A stretch of DNA of 5,446 bases from Actinomycetota bacterium. Lineage in GTDB: Bacteria > Actinomycetota > Actinomycetes > S36-B12. Positions within the stretch are counted from its first letter, which is position 1. Every line of letters begins with the position of its first letter. A program made the translations under genes and the position numbers. A model generated the notes under the pieces. The model saw only the letters and a list, made by a program, of their open reading frames with translations, had not been told where the DNA came from and ran no database searches. The stretch covers positions 1-5,446 of the forward strand of contig WLHM01000101.1 of assembly GCA_009702725.1 (NCBI GenBank), written 5' to 3'. Shown in pieces: positions 1 to 5,446 of this stretch.

Positions 1-1067
1 CTCAGCAGCCGGCATGCGCGCGGGCAGCGCTGTAGCCAGCGTTTGCCGATCTGCTTACCGATCGCGTAATCGACTTCGACTCCGCGCTCGGTAAGCAGAT
101 CGGCCAGCTCGCGTAATGTGCCCTGGGCTTGCGCTACGGCCAACCCGTAACCGGGGACCAAGATCACCTTATTGGCAAAGCCCAGCATGATCGCGACGTC
201 ATTTGGCCCACCAGAGCGCACGGGACGATCGCCACCGGTTGAGGTATTGCCAGCGGTGGTTCCGTTGAAGGCCCCAAAGAGGGTCGAGGTGATCGGGCGG
301 CCCATGGCCTTGGCCATTTCCTTGGTCAGGAGAGTGCCCGAGGCACCCACCAAGGTACCGGCGATGATCAACAGGACGTTATTGAGCACATACCCGGATG
401 CCGCGACCGACAAACCGGTGAATGCGTTCAGCAGTGAGATCACGATTGGCACATCGGCGCCGCCAACTGGCAGCACGAAGAGCATGCCGAAGATCAGCGA
501 AAGCACGAGCAGGGCAACCAGCAACCAGACCTGGGGGCTGATGACCAACCACACCGCACCGATAACCGTCAAGGCGGCCACAAGCATCGTGACCCACTTC
601 CCGGCAGGAATAATCACCGGGCGTGAGGTCATCAGTTCTTGTAACTTCAAGAAGGTGATGATCGATCCACTGAATGAGACCGAACCAATGACAACCGTGA
701 AAACGGTCGCGGCCAGCGAAATCTTGTTCTCGCCGCCAACTTCGAGATACTCAATAACAGCAACAAGAGCCGCCGCGCCGCCACCGACACCATTGAATAG
801 CGCTACTAGTTGCGGCATCTGAGTCATCTGCACCCGGCGGGCTGAGATCCAGCCGATTGCACTACCGATGAGCACCGCAGCGAGGATCAACAAGATGTTC
901 GACAGGGGGATACCGCTCACGAAAAGCACGGCGGTGGCAAGAACGGCACCCGCGGCACCGAGCAGATTGCCGTTGCGGGCACTCTTTGGTGAAGACAACC
1001 CCTTGAGCGCAAAAATGAATAGGACTGCTGCGAGCAGGTTCGCCAACTGCACCCAAGTCGGTGTCAT
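1..1067 (-). CDS. pntB: NAD(P) transhydrogenase beta subunit PntB, partial, runs off the left edge
   Basis: PntB forms the main proton-conducting membrane domain and the NADP(H)-binding domain III of the inner-membrane transhydrogenase; it works with PntAA and PntAB. I translated it from ATG at 1067, which overlaps the pntAB stop in ATGA. Residues 1-250 are mostly hydrophobic, with eight or nine likely membrane helices. Conserved family sequence is visible: MPQLVALFNGVGGGA at 84-98, DVPIVISLLNAFTGLSVAASGYVL from about 205, and the NADP-site loop GYGLAVAQAQ at 306-315. Homology holds through VDYAI at 332-336. The family then normally continues HPVAGRMPGHMNVLLAEA, but here the frame reads GKQIGKRWLQRCPRACRLL to the edge with no stop. 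The family is about 460 residues, so roughly 105-125 residues of domain III are missing or replaced. Identity is certain; whether the copy is intact is doubtful. Only a weak ribosome site (GGTGGTG) precedes the ATG, so translational coupling to pntAB is likely. Confidence 0.93.
   Translation of the reverse strand, partial: MTPTWVQLANLLAAVLFIFALKGLSSPKSARNGNLLGAAGAVLATAVLFVSGIPLSNILLILAAVLIGSAIGWISARRVQMTQMPQLVALFNGVGGGAAALVAVIEYLEVGGENKISLAATVFTVVIGSVSFSGSIITFLKLQELMTSRPVIIPAGKWVTMLVAALTVIGAVWLVISPQVWLLVALLVLSLIFGMLFVLPVGGADVPIVISLLNAFTGLSVAASGYVLNNVLLIIAGTLVGASGTLLTKEMAKAMGRPITSTLFGAFNGTTAGNTSTGGDRPVRSGGPNDVAIMLGFANKVILVPGYGLAVAQAQGTLRELADLLTERGVEVDYAIGKQIGKRWLQRCPRACRLL
23..47. repeat. Second hairpin next to the inverted repeat at the left edge
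   Basis: GGCA (23-26) pairs with TGCC (44-47) and CGCTG (28-32) pairs with CAGCG (37-41). This gives nine base pairs with a small internal loop and a TAGC tetraloop. It lies wholly in the stretch that does not encode recognisable PntB and abuts the 45-104 repeat, so the left-edge sequence is unusually rich in secondary structure. It could be part of a palindromic intergenic repeat or an edge artefact; the sequence alone does not decide. Confidence 0.5.
45..104. repeat. Perfect 17-bp inverted repeat inside pntB at the point where homology is lost
   Basis: The left arm GCCGATCTGCTTACCGA (45-61) is the exact reverse complement of the right arm TCGGTAAGCAGATCGGC (88-104). After one mismatch (62/87) the stem continues for four more pairs (63-66 with 83-86), leaving a loop of about 16 nt. 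The right arm encodes the conserved PntB stretch LADLLTE. The left arm lies exactly where the PntB frame stops resembling the family. An exact 17-bp match this close is not expected in a conserved coding region, so the left arm is probably a secondary copy made by rearrangement or a sequencing/assembly chimera. The flanks outside the arms differ (t44 against c105, then unrelated), so it is not a simple continuous fold-back. Confidence 0.85.
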
Positions 1068-1375
1068 GCGGCACCACCATCATCGGAACGGGCAACTGGT
1101 TTCTTGGGCTTGAACATCTCCAGCATGCGGTCGGTGACAACGAAACCGCCGACGAGGTTGATTGCACCGAGCAGGATGGCAATCACACCCAGCGTGATCT
1201 CAAGGGGGTTGGTTGCAGAACCGGTGACGGTAATTGCGCCGATCAACACGATGCCGTGGATGGCGTTCGCGCCCGACATCAACGGGGTGTGAAGCACCGT
1301 TGAGACTTTGGAGACAACTTCAAACCCGACGAAAATACTCAGGATGAAGATGGTGAGGAGTGCAACGCCATCCAT
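1064..1375 (-). CDS. pntAB: NAD(P) transhydrogenase subunit alpha part 2, PntAB
   Basis: This 103-residue protein is the small membrane subunit of the split (three-gene) proton-translocating transhydrogenase. It corresponds to the C-terminal membrane part of E. coli PntA and anchors the complex beside PntB. Three hydrophobic segments are visible, at about residues 3-21, 38-54 and 58-80. The conserved loop HTPLMSGANAIHG spans 29-41, and the family-typical ending TDRMLEMFK spans 81-89, followed by a short polar tail. Length is normal for the family. It starts at ATG 1375, two bases after the pntAA stop. A good GGAGG sits nine bases upstream of the ATG, inside the end of pntAA. Its TGA stop overlaps the pntB ATG by four bases (ATGA), which points to translational coupling and one polycistronic mRNA. 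Confidence 0.95.
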   Translation of the reverse strand: MDGVALLTIFILSIFVGFEVVSKVSTVLHTPLMSGANAIHGIVLIGAITVTGSATNPLEITLGVIAILLGAINLVGGFVVTDRMLEMFKPKKPVARSDDGGAA

Positions 1376-1377
1376 GC

Positions 1378-2526
1378 TTATGAACCTCCACCGAGCGCAT
1401 CTAGCGCCATTTGATTGCGGACGACTCCGTCAATGACGACGGCGCATCCGGCTAAAACTTCATCTTCTGGGTCAACAAAAACTGCGCCCTCATTTACCGT
1501 CAGAGTGAGCAGCGCCATGATGTTCATCGAGTAAAGCTGCGAAGCATGCACCGGCATTTCGCTGGCCACATCCTTGGCACCCCAAACTAAGACCTCACCG
1601 AACTTGATTTCCTCGCCCGGCATCGAGCCCTCGACATTTCCGCCGGTCTCACTCGCTAGGTCAACTACTACCGAACCTGGCTTCATGCCTTCGACCATCG
1701 CTCGGGTGACTAGTAACGGTGCCTGACGGCCCGGCACCGCCGCTGTTGTTATCAGCACATCAGCCGCAGCGACAAACGGAGCAAGCAGCTCGCGCTGACG
1801 ATCGGCGCGATCGTCGGTCATTTCACGGGCGTAACCGCCGGAGCCTTCAAGGGCTTCAAGATCTAATGTAACGAAAGTTGCGCCCATCGATTTAACTTCA
1901 TCGGCACTTGCCGGGCGCACGTCATAGGCAGAAACTTTTGCCCCGAGGCGCTTTGCGGTGGCGATGGCCTGCAGGCCAGCGACGCCAGCGCCCAAAACCA
2001 AAACCTTCGCGGGTTGAATCGTGCCGGCCGCCGTCATGAACAGTGGAAAGAATGAGGGCAGCCGGTCTGCTCCCACAAGGGCGGCACGGTATCCGGTGAC
2101 AAGGGCCTGGGAGCTCAGTGCGTCCATTGACTGTGCCCGCGAGATGCGCGGCAACACATCGAATGAAAGTCCGGTCGCACCAGCATCGCGCAAACCACGA
2201 ATTGTCTCGATATCACCAACGGGTGAAAGGAATGAAACGGTGACGGTGCCTTTGCGCAGTCTTGATGCCCGCTGGTAGTCAAGGGGGCGCACGCTTGCGA
2301 TGACATCTGCGCTTTCGAAAGCTCCCGCGAGATGATCTTCATCAATTACCGTCGCACCCGCTGCTCGATAGGCATCGTCACTAGCAAAGGCATGGCGCCC
2401 CGCACCACTTTGCACATGGACTTCAAAGCCCAATGCGGTGAACTTGGGGACTACCTGCGGAACGATGGCTACCCGTTGCTCACCAGGCCTGGTCTCACTC
2501 GGTACAAGGATTCTCACGAATGACAC
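1378..2526 (-). CDS. pntAA: NAD(P) transhydrogenase subunit alpha part 1, PntAA (NAD(H)-binding)
   Basis: This soluble domain I of the transhydrogenase binds NAD(H) and exchanges hydride with NADP(H) held by PntB domain III. With GTG 2526 as start it has 382 residues, normal for the split form. The N-terminal alanine-dehydrogenase/PNT domain begins RILVPSETRPGEQRVAIVP (residues 5-23). The family signature RISRAQSMDALSSQA is at 127-141. The NAD-binding Rossmann fold has VLGAGVAGLQAI at 177-188 and YDVRP at 201-205. GYAREMT (231-237), PGRQAPLLVT (265-274) and VDLASETGGN (288-297) are also typical. The start may instead be the in-frame GTG at 2517. It has AGGG eight bases upstream and would give MRILVPSE, matching usual family N-termini; the 2526 GTG has no spaced ribosome site. 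It is the first gene of the operon, with a TAA stop two bases before pntAB. Confidence 0.96.
   Translation of the reverse strand: MSFVRILVPSETRPGEQRVAIVPQVVPKFTALGFEVHVQSGAGRHAFASDDAYRAAGATVIDEDHLAGAFESADVIASVRPLDYQRASRLRKGTVTVSFLSPVGDIETIRGLRDAGATGLSFDVLPRISRAQSMDALSSQALVTGYRAALVGADRLPSFFPLFMTAAGTIQPAKVLVLGAGVAGLQAIATAKRLGAKVSAYDVRPASADEVKSMGATFVTLDLEALEGSGGYAREMTDDRADRQRELLAPFVAAADVLITTAAVPGRQAPLLVTRAMVEGMKPGSVVVDLASETGGNVEGSMPGEEIKFGEVLVWGAKDVASEMPVHASQLYSMNIMALLTLTVNEGAVFVDPEDEVLAGCAVVIDGVVRNQMALDALGGGS
1385..1389 (-). promoter_or_regulatory. Ribosome binding site of pntAB
   Basis: GGAGG on the minus strand, nine bases before the ATG at 1375 and embedded in the last codons of pntAA. It fixes the pntAB start and shows that the small subunit has its own initiation site. 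Confidence 0.75.
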
Positions 2527-2529
2527 CCT
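2526..2529 (-). promoter_or_regulatory. Probable ribosome binding site that favours the GTG 2517 start of pntAA
   Basis: On the minus strand CCTAGGGTGTCATTC precedes the GTG at 2517. AGGG ends eight bases before that GTG, a normal spacing, but it touches the GTG at 2526 and so cannot serve that codon. The resulting N-terminus (MRILVPSE) also matches where related PntA proteins begin. Initiation at 2526 would require a leaderless or otherwise site-free mechanism. Confidence 0.5.
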
Positions 2530-2542
2530 AGGGCTATCCGCA

Positions 2543-2559
2543 CCGCAGAGCCTCTGCGG
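2543..2559. promoter_or_regulatory. Short perfect palindrome in the pntAA leader (operator or hairpin)
   Basis: CCGCAGAG (2543-2550) and CTCTGCGG (2552-2559) are perfect reverse complements separated by one base; as RNA this would be a seven-pair stem with a three-base loop. It lies in the 111-bp gap between the ParA-like gene and pntAA, 17 bases upstream of the 2526 GTG. On the minus strand no U-run follows it, so it is not a terminator for the ParA-like gene. On the plus strand a mixed T-rich stretch (CTTTATTT) follows, but there is no plus-strand gene to terminate. An operator or a leader structure for the pnt operon is the likelier reading. The same gap also holds a GTGAC direct repeat (2587-2591 and 2594-2598). 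I see no convincing -35/-10 pair. Confidence 0.4.
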
Positions 2560-2637
2560 ACTGCTTTATTTGAGCCCAAATGCCATGTGACACGTGACTC
2601 ACTACCCAATTTCTACCGGAGTTTAGCGGAGATGGCC

Positions 2638-3444
2638 CTAGCTTTTACGCAGCAAAGTGTTGAGGTAACCATCAAAAATATCGGCGACTTCGCGCCCACC
2701 GGCCGTCCGGATTCGGTGGACCGGCAGGCCGGTGCCCTCCGCCTGCTGTACCGCGATGCGCTCGGGGATGACCGGTTTCATTAGAGTCACGCGTCCGTAG
2801 ATCTCGGTTAACTCTTGCCTGCGGTATTCATGCTCCTCGGCGGTCGATCGCACCCGGTTTACCACAATGCCAGCCAACTTCAATTGCGGATTGACGGACT
2901 TTCGGATCTCATCGACTTCGGCAATCGCCCGCGCAACACCTTGTGAGCCGAAGAAAGTCGGGGTGGTGACAATTAGTGCAAAATCCGAGGCGGCTAAGGC
3001 CTCGCGGGTTAACGCACCCAAAGACGGTGGACAATCAATGAGGGTCAGGTCGTAGCCCGACAGATGTGAAAGCGCTCGCGCCAACTTAGGACGCAAGGTG
3101 CCTCCGTTCCAGGAGTCGAAACGGATGACATTTGGATGACCTGGCAGCACATCTACTTCACCGGGGGCCAGCTCCCAGTCACATGCCGTCAAGGCAGCTT
3201 CGACGGTCTCTCGGGTTGGGTTTGCCAGTACCTCGGCGACCGTGGTCTTGTGGGCGTGGGTGGAAAGTAAGGAGGTGGCATTGCCTTGGGGGTCAAGATC
3301 GACGACGAGCGTCGCCAGCCCGCGCACCGTAGCGGCACTTGCCAGCCCCAGTACCACGGACGTTTTGCCTACGCCGCCCTTGAGCGCGATCACACTAATA
3401 GTTGGCATGGGAATAAGTGTGCCGTGCCGCCCGGCCGGGGACAA
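2638..3444 (-). CDS. ParA/Soj-family ATPase (MinD/ParA P-loop family), orphan
   Basis: A cytoplasmic ATPase of the ParA/MinD superfamily. Members dimerise on ATP and bind DNA or other surfaces to position chromosomes, plasmids, division sites or polar complexes. Numbering from TTG 3444 (268 residues), the deviant Walker A is KGGVGKTS at 22-29 with signature lysine K22 and P-loop K27. Walker A' is DLDPQGN at 49-55, and Walker B is LTLIDCPPSLGAL at 133-145 with D137. IVVNRVRSTAEEHEYRRQ and the KPVIPERIAVQQAEGTGLPV region follow as in chromosomal ParA-like proteins. TTG 3444 has a strong GGAGG nine bases upstream. ATG 3408 would give MPTISVIALKGGVGKTS but has no ribosome site. No parB or parS-like gene is adjacent, so the cargo is unknown. 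It resembles the stand-alone Soj-like proteins of actinobacteria rather than a clear parAB pair. It lies upstream of pnt on the same strand across a 111-bp gap and is divergent from the secreted protein at 3509. Confidence 0.9.
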   Translation of the reverse strand: MSPAGRHGTLIPMPTISVIALKGGVGKTSVVLGLASAATVRGLATLVVDLDPQGNATSLLSTHAHKTTVAEVLANPTRETVEAALTACDWELAPGEVDVLPGHPNVIRFDSWNGGTLRPKLARALSHLSGYDLTLIDCPPSLGALTREALAASDFALIVTTPTFFGSQGVARAIAEVDEIRKSVNPQLKLAGIVVNRVRSTAEEHEYRRQELTEIYGRVTLMKPVIPERIAVQQAEGTGLPVHRIRTAGGREVADIFDGYLNTLLRKS

Positions 3445-3453
3445 CCCAAACCC

Positions 3454-3471
3454 CCTCCGCAGGTGATTACA
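3454..3471 (-). promoter_or_regulatory. Ribosome site and -10-like hexamer before the ParA-like gene
   Basis: On the minus strand GGAGG (3454-3458, within GGAGGGGG) lies nine bases before TTG 3444 and supports that start over ATG 3408. Just upstream is TGTAAT (3466-3471), five of six matches to TATAAT, which would put transcription start close to the ribosome site and give a very short leader. I see no matching -35, so the ribosome site is better supported than the promoter. The 64-bp interval 3445-3508 must hold the promoters of both divergent genes. Confidence 0.45.
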
Positions 3472-3499
3472 GTGGAGCCGCCCCCCGAAAACTGCTCAC

Positions 3500-3504
3500 A
3501 GGAG
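3500..3504 (+). promoter_or_regulatory. Ribosome binding site of the secreted protein gene
   Basis: AGGAG lies four bases before ATG 3509. Spacing is slightly short but the match is good, and it selects this ATG over the later in-frame ATG at 3581, which lacks a ribosome site. Confidence 0.6.
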
Positions 3505-3508
3505 ACAC

Positions 3509-4369
3509 ATGCGCCCCAAAAGTCACAGTTATTGGCCAAGAGCCCACTTCGCGGGCGCTACCACGCTAACGATCGGCCTGATGTCTATCGGCCTATTGGC
3601 CTCCGCGGTAATGGCACTCGGGTTCGCGGCCCCCGCTCAAGCTGCCACGCCGGCAATCGGTGAGTGCTACAACTACCCGATCACGGTGCGCGATGAGGTT
3701 TCATCCGCGGCCGGTGCCGTCTCCTGCACTAGCGCGCATACCGCCGAGACTTATTGGACGGGTAGCCTCAAGCCCACCTTCGGCCCACCGTCGAAAGCCA
3801 CCCCCGGCGCCCGGCTCGCAGCCACCACGGCTTGCAACACCCAGACACTTAATGCGTACGTCGCGATGCCCGGTCGTACGCTGCCTAGCCGTTGGCTGTC
3901 GTTCGCAATTTTCCCAACCGACGCGCAATGGTCAGCTGGTGAACGCTGGGTGCGGTGTGATGCAGTATTCAAGACCGGATTGAAGCTAACCAATCTCACT
4001 TCCAAGGCGGCCGACTTTGTGGTCGCCACCGGTATCGATTACTCCAACTTCTGCACGCCATCACAACCTAACGGTCGCAACACTGAGAGCTACCCTTGCG
4101 CTGATCCAAAAAAGAATTGGATCATGGTTGCCGCACGCGACCTCGGTGGCCCGGGAACGAAATTCCCCGGCACCAGTAACGTCGAAAAACGCACGCGGGC
4201 CATTTGTTCGAAAATTGCTAAGCGCTACAACGGTGCTTCCAAGTTCCCGAGTTGGTGGGCGATTTGGCCTACCGATCGCGGATGGAAGGAAGGCCGCCGC
4301 GAGGCCCAGTGCCTGGTGCCGCTCGCGCAATACAACAAGGAAGTGGCCCCGGTCCTCCCAGCGGGATAA
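3509..4369 (+). CDS. Exported protein with two septum-formation-like four-cysteine repeats
   Basis: 286 residues. The N-terminus is a Sec signal peptide: basic residues R2, K4 and R11, a hydrophobic core at about 17-41, and an APAQA|AT cleavage site after A45. There is no lipobox cysteine and no twin arginine. The mature part holds two related modules. Module 1 has C53, C73, C109 and C150; module 2 has C182, C197, C233 and C268. Each ends in the same pattern: PSRWLSFAIFPTDAQW then C nine residues after the W (127-150), and PSWWAIWPTDRGW then C nine residues after the W (247-268). The even cysteine count suggests four disulfides outside the membrane. Module 1 (GECYNYP...VSCTSAHTAETYWTGSL) resembles the actinobacterial Septum_form-type domain, in which GDC is followed by a C..PHDAE segment; this is recalled similarity, not a search. 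Exact function is unknown. It is divergent from the ParA-like ATPase and convergent with ndh. Confidence 0.85.
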   Translation: MRPKSHSYWPRAHFAGATTLTIGLMSIGLLASAVMALGFAAPAQAATPAIGECYNYPITVRDEVSSAAGAVSCTSAHTAETYWTGSLKPTFGPPSKATPGARLAATTACNTQTLNAYVAMPGRTLPSRWLSFAIFPTDAQWSAGERWVRCDAVFKTGLKLTNLTSKAADFVVATGIDYSNFCTPSQPNGRNTESYPCADPKKNWIMVAARDLGGPGTKFPGTSNVEKRTRAICSKIAKRYNGASKFPSWWAIWPTDRGWKEGRREAQCLVPLAQYNKEVAPVLPAG

Positions 4370-4427
4370 GGCGGGAAACCACCTTGCAGATCGGCATAGG
4401 CGGCGAAGACTTTGCTGGGCGCGCGCG

Positions 4428-4486
4428 TTTTAGTCGTGTAATCGATCTTTTTGGCCGGTTTCACGACAAAAACGTGCCCACCCACG
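4428..4486 (-). terminator. Terminator-like inverted repeats between convergent genes
   Basis: On the minus strand, downstream of the ndh stop, a small hairpin CGTG-GGTGGG-CACG (4486 to 4473) is followed by TTTTT (4472-4468), a weak intrinsic-terminator shape. Immediately after, GTCGTG (4462-4467) and CACGAC (4433-4438) form a six-pair stem with a long loop. That stem is flanked by T4 and A4 runs that can pair after one mismatch, so it could act in both directions. The stems are short, so this is tentative. The rest of 4370-4504 shows no gene: reading frames crossing it lack a ribosome site or recognisable sequence. Confidence 0.35.
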
Positions 4487-4504
4487 AAATGTCCGATGGA
4501 ACTG

Positions 4505-5446
4505 CTAATCGATGACGGTACGCCGCGGGCCAATCCCCCACACGGCGTAATTCCACATCCAGTCGGCCATAACACTCACGCGGTTTCGTCCACCCGCGAG
4601 ATAAGCAACATGCAGCGCCAACCAAGCCAGCCAAGCCGGCGTCCCGTGCATCCTCATCCCGCCAGGCATCTCTACGACCGCGCGCCGGCGCCCGATGGTT
4701 GCCATTTGACCTTTGTCTTTGTAAACGAAGTCGGTAAAGGGTTGGCCAGCAAGTCGGGCGGATATCTGCTTTGCAACATGGCGTCCCATCTGCAGCGCAA
4801 CCGGAGCAACCATCGGCAGTGGCCTGCCATCGACCCCATCTAAGCTCGCCGTGTCTCCAATAACCCAGAGGCCTTCGGATAATTCGAGGGTTGCTGGCAC
4901 CCGCAGTCGGTTTGCACGATCGGAAACACCTAGGGCCGTCCAGGCTTCTGGGGCAGAAACTCCAGCGGCCCAAATCATCGTGCCGGCCGGCAATACTTCA
5001 CCGGATTTCAAGTGGACATCAGATTCATACATGCGGTCGACTGCTGCATCGACTAAGACCACCGCGCCAATTTCTTCTAACTCAGATTTCGCATGAGCAC
5101 TGGACTTCTCGGTGAATGACGGAAGTAACCTCGGCCCCGCTTCAACCAAGGTCACGTGGGCAAACTCCGCCACCCGCGGGAACTCATGCTTCATGCTGCG
5201 CTGCAATTCGGCTACCGCGCCGGTAATTTCAACCCCGGTCGGGCCACCACCTACGACAACTACTCGTAGTGCTTCCTTCGGTTTTAAGCCGACGTCAACA
5301 TCCTCATAGGTAATGAGCAGTCGGCGGCGGATTTCTCGAGCCTCTTGAATTGACTTCATTTGCAGTGCGTTCTCAGCAACCCCGGGCACCCCGAAGGTGG
5401 CACCCACGCTTCCGGTGGCCAGCACCAACTCATCCCAGTTGATCAC
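4505..5446 (-). CDS. ndh: Type II NADH dehydrogenase (NDH-2), C-terminal part, enters from the right edge
   Basis: A peripheral-membrane flavoprotein that oxidises NADH and passes electrons to quinone without pumping protons. The window holds 313 C-terminal residues; the frame opens at the edge within VINWDELVLATGS. The GTG there is an internal codon, because the N-terminal FAD-binding GxGxxG fold (roughly 100-130 residues in this family) lies outside. Numbering from the edge: the NADH Rossmann motif is VVVVGGGPTGVEITGAVAEL at 62-81, with E102 in LVEAGPRLL, a position that usually contacts the NADH ribose. WAAGVSAP spans 159-166. The second FAD motif LWVIGDTASL spans 193-202. The quinone/FAD segment APVALQMGRHVAKQ spans 214-227. 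The tail FVYKDKGQMATIGRRRAVVE and the amphipathic or hydrophobic segment WLAWLALHVAYLAGGRNRVSVMADWMWNY (272-300) are the usual NDH-2 membrane-binding end. Stop is TAG at 4505. No sign of damage within the window. Confidence 0.94.
   Translation of the reverse strand: MINWDELVLATGSVGATFGVPGVAENALQMKSIQEAREIRRRLLITYEDVDVGLKPKEALRVVVVGGGPTGVEITGAVAELQRSMKHEFPRVAEFAHVTLVEAGPRLLPSFTEKSSAHAKSELEEIGAVVLVDAAVDRMYESDVHLKSGEVLPAGTMIWAAGVSAPEAWTALGVSDRANRLRVPATLELSEGLWVIGDTASLDGVDGRPLPMVAPVALQMGRHVAKQISARLAGQPFTDFVYKDKGQMATIGRRRAVVEMPGGMRMHGTPAWLAWLALHVAYLAGGRNRVSVMADWMWNYAVWGIGPRRTVID

Noticed and set aside
1..60. Left-edge sequence as a mobile-element end that inserted into pntB
   Set aside because: There is no transposase, no target duplication to inspect, and only 60 bases. 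The inverted repeat matches pntB's own sequence, which fits a local rearrangement or chimera better than a foreign element.
172..822. Plus-strand open frame of 216 codons across pntB
   Set aside because: It lies antisense to pntB, whose minus-strand translation matches the family throughout. The plus-strand product is low-complexity and proline/threonine-rich with no recognisable domain.
2543..2572. Hairpin plus CTTTATTT as a plus-strand intrinsic terminator
   Set aside because: No plus-strand gene ends here and the T-run is interrupted. On the strand of the flanking genes no U-run follows the stem.
4225..4575. Minus-strand frame covering the gap between the convergent genes
   Set aside because: It overlaps the end of the secreted-protein gene antisense and the end of ndh in another frame. 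It has no ribosome site and no recognisable domain, so it is not called as a small gene.
4461..4973. Alternative minus-strand frame of 170 codons overlapping ndh
   Set aside because: The ndh frame over the same bases shows all NDH-2 motifs. The alternative product is rich in Arg, Trp and Cys and looks like a frame shadow.
5444..5446. GTG at the right edge as the start of ndh
   Set aside because: The encoded INWDELVLATGS is an internal NDH-2 motif and the N-terminal FAD-binding fold is absent, so the gene continues beyond the window.

Overview
The window is ordinary chromosomal DNA of a moderately GC-rich bacterium. It is most likely an actinobacterium (Actinomycetota). This is inferred from the mix of genes: a three-subunit proton-translocating transhydrogenase, a type II NADH dehydrogenase, a stand-alone ParA/Soj ATPase, and a secreted cysteine-rich protein whose repeats resemble the actinobacterial 'septum formation' domain. 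GTG and TTG starts also appear. Genus cannot be read from the sequence. I see no tRNA, rRNA, CRISPR array, insertion sequence or phage gene.

Layout from left to right. Positions 1-2526, minus strand: the pntAA-pntAB-pntB operon for NAD(P)+ transhydrogenase, transcribed leftward with a 2-nt gap and then a 4-nt ATGA overlap. PntB runs off the left edge. Its last 59 window bases do not encode the expected PntB sequence, and a perfect 17-bp inverted repeat straddles the point where homology is lost. Positions 2527-2637: a short gap with a strong small hairpin in the presumed pntAA leader. Positions 2638-3444, minus: an orphan ParA-family ATPase. Positions 3445-3508: a 64-bp divergent intergenic region. 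Positions 3509-4369, plus: an exported protein with a signal peptide and two internally repeated four-cysteine modules. Positions 4370-4504: a gap between convergent genes with terminator-like inverted repeats. Positions 4505-5446, minus: the C-terminal two thirds of a type II NADH dehydrogenase that enters from the right edge.

Functionally, two membrane redox systems bracket the window. The transhydrogenase exchanges hydride between NAD(H) and NADP(H), coupled to proton movement. NDH-2 oxidises NADH to quinone without pumping. Between them, the ParA-like ATPase and the septum-formation-like exported protein are divergently transcribed from one small region. That arrangement permits, but does not prove, a shared role at the cell pole or division site. 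No clearly new multi-gene system is visible. The items most worth a second look are the broken PntB end with its inverted repeat, and the duplicated eight-cysteine secreted protein.
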